Part shown: positions 11,066 to 19,439 of the stretch, in pieces
Numbering within the stretch: the first letter of the stretch is position 1
Layout of the letters: each line of letters starts with the position of its first letter
The notes under the pieces: model-generated
The model's input: the letters and a program-made list of their open reading frames with translations, nothing else
Databases searched by the model: none
Told to the model about the DNA's origin: nothing
Position numbers and translations under genes: made by a program
NCBI RefSeq assembly: GCF_000315625.1
Contig: NW_005434661.1
Coordinates: 768,345 to 832,344, forward strand
From: Guillardia theta CCMP2712
Lineage: Eukaryota > Cryptophyceae > Pyrenomonadales > Geminigeraceae
DNA: 64,000 nucleotides
Direction: 5' to 3'

Positions 11066-11740
11066 ACTTTGGCCTCCTCCCTCGAGCGAACGGCTTGGGC
11101 TAAGCCCTTGCCCTTGAATGTTTGAAGAAATTGAAATAAACTGCCGTGCAACCTGTTCTGTTTGTATGCAAGTCTGTCTTCAAACAAATTGGATACAAGA
11201 GCTTGCTGAGTTCCCAATCTCTTCACAGCCTCCCAGTGCAACTACTCTATTGATACGCAGAGTACAGGTCGAGATTCTCAGATCCAAAGCCGTCTGCCCG
11301 AGAGGGGAGGGAAATGTTGGTTGCGGTACTGATGTGAAGGGGGAATGGTCAATATCAATCACTCAAATTACTGTGATTTGAAAGAGCACACGAAACTAAT
11401 GTTACACACCAAGACCAATCGACCTACACGAAATTATTCAGAGTCGATGTTTTCGTCCCCGGTGTTTGTGCTTCGATTGTTGTCTGATCTGATTTCCAGA
11501 ACAGTGGCTACGAGAGAACTTCGTTGCTGACTTAGCTCGAACCAAAGTGTCCCAGAGACTGCAGCAGCAACTCTGAAAGGGTTACGCCGCAAGCACAACA
11601 AAAAGAACAATCCGAGGTGAGAGAAAAAGCAGGAGCGGCAGTAGCAGCAGCTCTCGGGAGGTGTGTGGAAGCGATGACGAGGGGAGGAGCGGCAGGCGCG
11701 GAGGGGAGCGGCGCGAGCGGGAGGGGAGGGGCAACAAGGG
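11066..11740. other. 5' flank of the TENT5-like gene
   Basis: No coding exon recognised. Short open frames on both strands have no family features. Likely promoter and leader of the minus-strand gene starting at 11065. Confidence 0.35.
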
Positions 11741-12310
11741 TGGTCATGATACAAGGGTGGGTAGTGTATAGAATTTGGTAGGGTAGTCTCAAATGGTTTG
11801 AGCCAGTATCCATTTCAGCAATGCGTTGAAAGAGTAGGGTGGGGGTAAAATGATGGTAATGGACGGGTACACTGAAAACTTGCTCGAAATCTTCAAAAGG
11901 TTCAAAGCGTTGGAAGCCATGGATAGGACAGATCCGAGGGTGCTTGAACGTTCCGATGGAGGTAGGGGTGGGGTACCCCTTGGCTAGCAAGGGATGGGAT
12001 GCATGAAAGGTTCACCAATAGCTAGGGGGTAGTATCAGGATTCGAGGTGGTAATGGGGGTCATAGTTCATGTGTGCACCGGTGAAATTCCTGGGTAATCA
12101 AGGGGTCCTTCGGGGTACTTCTGAACGTGACAGCACGGGTACTGAATAATGGTTACTGGTAGGGGTCGTCGGCGCACGACCATCTTGAGTACCCCTACCG
12201 ACTAATGTCCTGATTCTCGTAGGGTGGTACATCCGCTCCATGGTATTTGAATCTCTTTACTCGGACCCCTCATATGGACCTATCAAGTACCCCCTCTACA
12301 CAACTTTCAA
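11740..12310. repeat. GGGGTA-rich island switching to C-rich
   Basis: From about 11740 to 12230 the top strand carries many GGGGTA/GGGTGG motifs. From 12250 to 12345 the bias flips and the top strand carries ccccc-containing motifs such as gtacccccac. No coding sequence. Same class as 5460-6110. Confidence 0.45.
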
Positions 12311-12569
12311 ACCAAAGTACACCCCCACCCCTGTTTCAAATCGACACCCAGCAGCAATTGGCAAATATTTCGAAAATACTCCAGAATTGTCACAAGTTTC
12401 ATCTACTTTTTCTTTTCAAATTTGAAATTTTGAGTTTAAGAAATCAACATGTGTTGAAGTAAGAAATATACCCCACCCTCTTTCACCGTCCCTCAAAAAT
12501 TATCGAAGGAAATGATAACCAATAAACAGCTTATATCAAGGGGATTGAACTGAAAACAAGCAACTTTTG

Positions 12570-12800
12570 GTTATTATAACAGGGTCCTTACTTTAGAATA
12601 CAGTAGGGTGGGGGTACATGCACGTGCAATGATTTGTGGGTGGGTGGGGTACTGACATTTCTGATTGTACCCTATGATTTGCAGGAAGCAAGTGGGGTAA
12701 TTTCGAGAAGGGTGGGTAGTGAGATCTTTCATCATGTCATGGATTGCACGGCCAGAAAGTGTCTTTGGGTGGGGTGGGTACCACCACCCCATCAAATCTC
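12570..12800. repeat. GGGTGG-rich island ending in a GGTACC palindrome
   Basis: Top strand is again G-rich (gtagggtgggggtac, gggtgggtggggtac). It ends near 12775-12795 with gggtgggtaccaccacccc, where the G-rich strand flips to C-rich around a GGTACC centre. The following 12800-13380 is AT-rich with only a 63-codon frame (13115-13306) of unknown status. Confidence 0.45.
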
Positions 12801-13396
12801 TCTTTGACACATGGGTGATCAGTAAAAGTAGTAAAGAGGTACAGATGGGTTTAAAAAGATATGGTATCTTATTTTTATTAAAGATAGTACTAATTATATA
12901 GTCTCGTACATGACAATAATATTTATATAGGTACGATAGTCAATTCACTCATATGAACACCTATGTGGTACCGTGTGGTAGCCTAGAACTACTGATGAAG
13001 GTGTACCAATTCTTCAAACAGTACTTATCTGCACCCGGCTGCTTTCCATTACGATCACAAACTTATCATGCCACACGCTAGCGGCAGCGGCGCCCGGCCG
13101 CCAAGTCAGCAGCATTGTCATCAGGTAGGCCCTTCAAAAATATTCATTTCTCCCAAGAAGATTTGATTATCCAGGAGAAAATGTCATACAAAATTTACGA
13201 TCATTTCAATGCGCCTGGTCTGCCCTCATTCTCGGTTCCACGTGGACCTCAGCCCGTACGTATCTCCCGAGTGCAACCTGAACTGATCAACCCGGTACAG
13301 TTTTAAAAGTAGGTTTTATATTGTACCGAATATGGTTCTGCACAAATCAAAATGTGTTTTACAAGTTACAAACTTTAAAAGTGTGTTTTATTTCCC

Positions 13397-13411
13397 CCGC
13401 CCATAAATAGG
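13397..13411 (+). promoter_or_regulatory. possible TATA element
   Basis: cccgcccataaatag lies about 45 bp upstream of the ATG of the Gly/Cys-rich ORF, at a spacing that would suit a TATA box. This is inference from position only. Confidence 0.3.
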
Positions 13412-13451
13412 TAGTCGCCCTGCCTCCACCCTCCCACGACACGACGCGACA

Positions 13452-14045
13452 ATGCAAGGAGCAGGGAGAGGAGCGTGCATGCGACTCATGTATGCAGGAC
13501 ACTCAGGACCGGAGGCAATGAGATTCATGGGTGGCTGCTGTGCCAAGGCAGGACCAGTTGGTGGGCCACTGTCTCTCCGAGGTGGATTTGGAACTGGCGC
13601 CATGTTCGGAAAAGGAGGATGGGGCAAAGGGAAGGAATGCAAGTATGGACGATGGGGAGAGTCCGGAAAGGCGATCGAATTCACTTCCTCGTACAAGAAT
13701 GCCGATGCGGGAGCTTTTTCCGGAGCTGGAACCGGAGATTCCCAAGAAGCTCAGTTCACACAGCAGGAGATGTGGAGGGGCAGAGGTCGCTGTAGGAAGG
13801 GGTACGGCATGGGCCAAGGAGGTTTTGGAACTGGACAATGCAAAAAAGGCGATTTTCCAAGGAGTTGCCGTAAGCAAGCCATGCATGGAAGCAGGCAGGG
13901 TGCCACCGCGGAAGTTGCTGCCTCGAACGAGGCCAACGACTCGTCTCCTTCAAATGTGCCTGGCAACTGTTGCAAAGGCAGACGAATGGGACGGAGGAAC
14001 TGCAGGCAGCCAGCGATGGCAAATGCTCCAGGAGATCATGTCTAG
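13452..14045 (+). CDS. small Gly/Cys/Arg-rich protein
   Basis: One frame of 197 codons, rich in Gly, Cys, Lys and Arg, with no recognised domain. Two internal segments, RGGFGTGAMFGKG and QGGFGTGQCKKGD, match each other. In the DNA their GGFGTG codons differ only at synonymous third positions, which favours this frame over the overlapping frames (13531-14055 plus strand, 13503-13886 minus strand). Cysteines occur as CC or C-K pairs spaced along the chain, which could suggest metal binding or a structural basic protein, but nothing specific can be claimed. It starts about 45 bp after a TATA-like sequence. Confidence 0.4.
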   Translation: MQGAGRGACMRLMYAGHSGPEAMRFMGGCCAKAGPVGGPLSLRGGFGTGAMFGKGGWGKGKECKYGRWGESGKAIEFTSSYKNADAGAFSGAGTGDSQEAQFTQQEMWRGRGRCRKGYGMGQGGFGTGQCKKGDFPRSCRKQAMHGSRQGATAEVAASNEANDSSPSNVPGNCCKGRRMGRRNCRQPAMANAPGDHV

Positions 14046-14499
14046 GAGCCTATGAAAATTAGCTCCTCACAGACTCTAATGGGCGAAAGGGGGCGAGGAG
14101 GAGAATGAGTAAGTTTGTTTCAAGAAATCAAATCTTTCGCGGTTTTGATGCGATTTCATGTTGTGCTTAATTCTTTCTTTCTCTGTGTGTGAAGTGTGTA
14201 TCAAGTGAGGATCGAGCCCATGTTTCGCTTAAAAAGAATTCTGAATACAGAAGTCATCAAAACTCCGTGCGTCCTTCATTTCCATGTTTGACAGCCTTGA
14301 GTTCGCCAATTTCACCTCCGATTTCGCTTTCCCCAGACTCTAAACGAAAAGTCAACATATTGTCTTTTTTGGTTTGTGTCAATCTTGCTGTTGAATCGTT
14401 TTCCCGTTGCTCAGTTGCTTATATGATCAACAGTTGCTGCCTAACATGCCAGTTCAAGGTCTCAGCTCCTGACGCCACCATTACGGGGGAACTGAGATC

Positions 14500-15012
14500 T
14501 TGGAGCATCAATGGTGCACAGCCCATGTGTAAAAGACTTTTACACAAGTTCTTCTCCTTGGGCAGATTTACCATCCCCAAACTTGTTATGCTTGAGAACT
14601 GTCCTCTCGTCCCCACAGCAGAAACAAGTCACCCTTCGAAGCTTCATGTCGGCGTACTGCAAGTGAAGGGACCCATGACTGGGCAATACAAACACTCACC
14701 CTTCCTGTCTGCCTGGCCTACCGACGGACGGACAGACTGCAGCAATCCTGCCTTCTGTAACTCTTCCCCACCCCCCCTCCCCCCTTTCCCTTCTTTTCCT
14801 CCCTCTCCTCTTTCGTGGAACTTCCTCTCATGCTCGTCTTGCCCTCTCTCTGGAGCATCCTTCGTTGCCAGACCATCTCTGACCAGCACAACCCCTTTCC
14901 CCCCCTCCCCCCTCCTCCCATCCCCTCCCTTTCCTGCCAGTTCCATGCGTGCCACCGATTCCATCTCCTGCTTCATCCGTTCAAACTTGCCACAAAGATC
15001 ATATAAATAGTT
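14500..15012. repeat. dispersed repeat, copy A
   Basis: Shares three separated strings with 24120-24335, in the same order: ttctccttgggca (14549), gtactgcaagtgaagggacc plus catgactgg (14656-14684) and ttcaaactt-ccacaaaga (14980-14998). The middle is occupied by a CT-rich stretch absent from copy B. An open frame (14189-15010) crosses the element but has no protein features. A near-perfect 21-bp palindrome, tgtgtaaaagacttttacac..., sits at 14524-14544. Probably a non-autonomous mobile element or other dispersed repeat. Confidence 0.55.
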
Positions 15013-15499
15013 GTAGACAAGTCTTTTGTACCAGAAAAAGTGAGAATAAAACCTGGTTTATATCGTTGTACCAGGAAAATTGGATTTCGCTCAGTCTCTA
15101 GGCGACCCTTTCCTAGCCTACGGCAGGGCTTCCCGCGACCCATAGTTAGAAAATCTCAAGAATGCCTGACGGTGACAGTGTGACAAGTTGGTCCTTGAAG
15201 TCAAAGTAATGTTTGAGTTTTGGTCATGAAGAAAAAGTATGATACTTAGTTTTGGTCATGAAGGAAAAGTAATACTCTAAATTGTCAACGAAGTCAAAGC
15301 ATGAAAAGCTGCTAGGGAGGAGCAGGAGCAGGAGCAGGAGGGCATGCATGAAGCAATATGAGAGCGACGTAGATGTGCCAGAAAGTTGGACATGTGAGAG
15401 AAAAGGAGGATGTGCGTGTGTGGAGGAACAGTTTTGCTTCCGATCTTTGTGCACTACGAATGACTGAGTGTTTCTTGATTATAGATATACCTCAGCACT
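15012..15499. other. intergenic with short direct repeats
   Basis: Contains ttgtaccag at 15028 and again at about 15066, and two copies of gttttggtcatgaa-gaaaagta (15216-15239 and 15248-15271). An open frame at 15224-15454 (minus) is low complexity. This is the upstream flank of the DUF4336 gene. Confidence 0.4.
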
Positions 15500-16754
15500 A
15501 TGAAGTTCGCATTGGCCCTGTCGCTGGTTTTAATGATCTCTCCTGTTACTTCTTTCCTCACCTACACCGAACCTCGTGAATCGATCTTTTCCAGTGTGCG
15601 AGAGAGGGCAGTGAGTGTCTTGAGCTCTCCTTGCAGAGGATCGGATCCGGTAACAGCATGGAAGCGAAAAGACCTCCAGGAAGTCGAACTTTACAGAGAG
15701 AAGAATTTGCTCTAGATACCCCCAAGTCGAGGTTTTATCTTAACCCCTTTCCCCTCAAGCCATACAACACTGAGAGGAAGACAAGACAATAGCGAAGAAG
15801 ATAGATGACAACATCTACACCTTCGAGCAGGAGCACGGCTTTGCCAACGTTTCTGTCAACTTCAGGATGACAGTGGTCAGGCTCAACGATGGAGGACTCT
15901 GAGTGCATGCCCCCGTAGCCCCGACTGAGGAATGTGTAGCCATGATGAAGAAGCTAGGAGAGTTGAAGTACGTTGTCCTCCCCACCACGGGCCTCGAGCA
16001 CAAGACTGAGATCTTCATGAAGCCCTTCATGAGCTACTTCCCCAACGCCAAGGCCTACGTCGGTAGTGGATCTGGCCAATCGACCTCTCCCGCATGCGGT
16101 AAGGTGTATTTGACGTATATGACCTCGGGTTCAAGGTGAGCTAGCGAGCCCCTAGCCCTCTTGTTCCTGACATTGGCCAGGTGGAGGGAGTGCTGCAAGA
16201 CATGGACCCCAACGTTCCCTGGTCGAAGGAGATCGAGCAGAAGGTGGTGTATGCCGAGGTTGGCATCGGGAAGACCAGTGAGGTCGCCTTCTTCCACAAG
16301 AAGTCGTCGACGCTCTTCGTCACTGACGCGGTCATCTTCATCCCTCCCGAGGCCCCGGAGGTCTTACAGGCCTACGGGGAGGAGGAGAACAAGTGGAAGG
16401 GGTCAGCTCTTCCTCGGTCTCCCCTAAGTTCCCTCATTCGACGTGATAGCAGGGAAGCTCTTCGTCAGCCCGGTTATGAGAACTTTCATCTATGAGCGGA
16501 CGCCGGACGAGACCAGGGACTGGATCCAGCGCATCTGCCAATGGAGGTTCAGGAGGATTATCCCGGCACATCTCAACGCTCCTGTCGCTGCTGGGCCCGC
16601 AGACTTCAAGGAGGCGTTCAAGTTCCTTGACGTACCCACGTCGAATCCCCTCCCGAGGGCGACATGGGCCCCCTTAACCCCATCAGCAAGCTCCTCACCC
16701 TCTCCTGCTCGTCCCGGCTCGAGCGGCAGATCGCCTGTGAGAGCTGGAGGATAG
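15500..16754 (+). CDS. DUF4336 protein, plastid-type leader, in-frame stop
   Basis: Exon 1 (15500 to about 15651) encodes a signal peptide (FALALSLVLMISPVTS) followed by Phe, then a basic Ser/Arg stretch. This is the bipartite signal/transit layout with Phe at +1 typical of red-lineage secondary plastids. After a donor at gtaaca the body matches the DUF4336 family seen in cyanobacteria and plastids: TVVRLNDGGL, then VHAPVAPTEECVAMM, VVLPTTGLEHK, FFHKKSSTLFVTDAV, and RRIIPAHLNAPVAAGP. The family usually has Trp between GGL and VHAPVAP; here the codon is TGA (15900-15902). A second expected Trp, after the GQ near 16079, is also absent. This may be an assembly error, a recently inactivated gene or an undetected splice. 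The function of DUF4336 is not established. Last exon about 16440-16754. Confidence 0.65.
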
Positions 16755-17607
16755 TGAACCATCTGAGTGATTAAACCAACATGTCGTGAAGAGATTCGCC
16801 TTCAGCATAGTCCAATAGGCTGAATAGCGTCGTTCACATTATTCCTTAAGGTGGTCACCAGTCCTGCTCACTCGTGGGGTTAACGCGCTGAATTTCACAC
16901 AATCAGTCCAGAAACCTTCAGGTGAGTTTCAGTGGACAAGTGTCGGTGCGATGTCAACGTCTTATGTGATAACGAATTCATGTCGAAGAATCATAGCAGG
17001 GTAAGAAAGGTTCATTGTTGAATATTCTTTGAGGCCAAAAGGGCCAACCTTTCTGAAGCTTTCTTCATATCACTGCCGGGACTCGCTCGACAAAAATCTC
17101 AACCTCTTAAGATTCGCCATTGAATCGATCAGGTTCTGCCTTCACCAGTAGCTCGTGGGCAAGAAAGAGAGAGTACAAGGGCACGCAACGCCCTGCCGCC
17201 TCCTATCGTTCTGCTCTCACGAATTTCATCTTCAAGGGGCATCGTAACCCTCTAGTGGTGGTCATGCTCATACTCAAAGGAAGCCCGATCAGAATCCAAA
17301 GAACTATCATGATTCCATGCATGGTAGACGACGAGAGGCAATCAGATGACTGCAGAAAGAGGGGAAGCACTCGTATAGTTGTACCTCCTAATGTAATCCA
17401 GCTTGACAGCTTGCTGGCCTTCAGGCTGCTGCCTTGGTGAAGGGAACATCCTTCCACGTCTTCGCTCATCAACCCTGCCAGTGAACCCTGACACGTTCTT
17501 TGTGCTGCTTCAGTGTTGTCTAACGAACCATATAGGACTTGGTTCCTCGAGAGATCTTGAAGTTGAAATGTTGAGCTTCAGTGGCAACCTAACAGTCATA
17601 GTCAGCA
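16755..17607. other. intergenic, nothing recognised
   Basis: No exon or domain seen on either strand. An ORF at 17120-17440 (plus) has no features. Confidence 0.4.
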
Positions 17608-17799
17608 AGCCACGTCCCCGGAGCTTCCGGCGCCCAAGCTCCGGGCAAGACGTGGACGTCAACGCCCTCAGCATCCTCCGCACTACCCACGGCTTCATGG
17701 TCCGTCGGTGCATCCGACCTGCTGATGATACTGCTCCAGCCTCTGAGCTACCGAAGCCGTGGGTAGTGCGGAGGATGCTGAGGGCGTTGACGTCCACGT
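17608..17799. repeat. duplicated TENT5-like fragment forming a 46-bp perfect inverted repeat
   Basis: Left part 17608-17693 equals 9472-9557 and 17718-17753 equals 9580-9615, i.e. two pieces of the FAM46/TENT5-like coding sequence in the same order. Bases 17754-17799 are the exact reverse complement of 17650-17695, giving a 46-bp stem with a 58-nt loop. A transcript from either strand would fold into a long perfect hairpin whose arms match the mRNA of the gene at 9245-11065. No promoter or exon structure could be assigned. Confidence 0.9.
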
Positions 17800-18390
17800 G
17801 TAAAAGACGATCTCAGGCCTCTTAGCGAGTACACGCGCACAGGTGTCAAACACACAAAGCGCTCTCTGAGCTTCTTGCACTCTTCACGGCAACCCGCAGG
17901 CATTCTGCTCTCCCCTTGCGATGAGCGCCTTCCAGGACCCCCGGGGTAGTCATGGTGCTGCTACTCAGATAGCCCTTACTTCAAAGCCTTGAGAGTCGCA
18001 ACGGTTCTGGACTTGTACGTCGGTTGCTATGAGCAGAGAAGGACTAAAACGGACGGAGATCATTATGTCCAGGTCGGCCAGCCGAGGACTACTGTTGAGA
18101 TCCTACTGAAACAACACCAGCATCGTCAGCAGCTGTTAAATCTTTGATAACCTTCAAGCCTCCAAATTTCCTCAATCATGATCCTGATGGGTCTCAGGTT
18201 TCAAGCTTTGTTTTCCTCTTCTGCACCCCTCTCTGCCTCTGCCTCTGCCTCTGCCTTTGCCTCACTTGCAAGGTTCCTCGTCTTCTGCCTCTCTCTTGCT
18301 CCTTCCCGCTCCTTCTCCTTGTCTGCATACAACATCATGACAACTAGAAGCACAGCCAGCCAACCTCACCTGCCGCCCTGCCTCACATGA
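17800..18390. other. intergenic, one short repeat
   Basis: Holds a ctctgc hexamer run at about 18231-18262 and no recognised exon. Confidence 0.35.
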
Positions 18391-19230
18391 CATTCTCCCG
18401 CATCGGCCTGGATCTCCTCCTCTTCTGCAGCATTTGCTGTAAAGCACATCAGTGGCTGATCTGCCTGCTCCTCTCCTATAACCTCATACTGCGGAATCTC
18501 CTTCAGAATGTACTCAAAGTCCCTGCTCAAGCTCACGATCAGACGATCGTGAGTCGGAGGACAAGGCAGAGCACCAGTGCTTTCCCCTGTGCCCCGAACG
18601 GAGAGCCTTCTCGTATCCCTTGTCTATGGGGCAAGAGCGACTGGCATTGAAGGCCTGGGCGACAAAAGCCATGGGAACAACCTCAACGGAAAGTGAGCAA
18701 GAAACAGAGATGCGGGAAGAGGAGGTAGGTAAGAAGAGAGAGATGCTGAAAGGAGCGGAGGATAGAAACGTTGTTTGAAAGGAATGCTATGTTGAGAAGA
18801 GAGAGGAAGGGGCATCGGAGGTCTACCAAGGTTGGCCGGGCGCTTCTTTTGCGTAGGAGGTACCAAGTTTCGTTGTTTACCCTATAGTGCATGTAGCTGA
18901 AGAAAAACGTCAGCAGAACCTCAGCACAGTCCTCGTCATCTCACCCGAACATATCGATGAAATTGACGCCCTCTGCCTTTACTGTACAATATTCACCACA
19001 TCCAGGGGAGCCATCCCCCTGCCCTGCTGTAGCTCCTGCATCTTGCTCCTGGCTCCCTTGCAGGGCATCTCCCTCCTTCTCCATCACGCGGTCCATCACT
19101 GCGTCCACGGGTGAGGAGAGGATCGCTGAGATCGCCCGCTGGTCATCCGTCCCACCCTCTTCCCTCCCTGTCGGGCAGACACTGCATGAGCCGGATGGCT
19201 GCTGGACTCCTGCTGCATGAGCAGTGGCCT
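18390..19230 (-). CDS. possible 3' exons of the DUF789 gene or a separate gene
   Basis: Two or three coding-like blocks on the minus strand. One (about 19222-18941) reads ATAHAAGVQQPSGS... with an acidic VMDRVMEKEGDALQGS segment and ends NFIDMFG at a gtgag donor. Others include AFNASRSCPIDKGYEKAL (about 18640) and EYILKEIPQYEVIGEEQAD (about 18500) before a gtgagg donor. They lie in the transcription direction of the DUF789 gene and may be its C-terminal exons, but frame joins between them could not be settled. An 11-bp imperfect palindrome (gctcacgatcagacgatcgtgagt) falls at 18530-18553. Confidence 0.3.
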
Positions 19231-19439
19231 CCAAAGAGAAAGGCTGGAGGCAGAGGGGAGTCAACAAGCACGAAGAAGAGTACACAAACAACGACGAGGA
19301 CAGGACTGACGTCAAACAAGTGAGATCGAGGAGGAGGGAGCGCAAAGGACATGAGATCAGCAGCACAGACCTCCGAGTTTTCTCTCTTGTGGTCTTTGCA
19401 ACCTTTCTTGGACGGGTAGAACCTGTCGAGAGAAACCTG

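Noticed and set aside
13531-14055. Alternative 174-codon plus frame over the Gly/Cys-rich ORF
   Set aside because: The synonymous-only repeat supports the other frame; this one lacks such support.
14189-15010. 273-codon frame across the dispersed repeat
   Set aside because: No domain, signal or exon structure; crosses a repeat present elsewhere without conserved frame.
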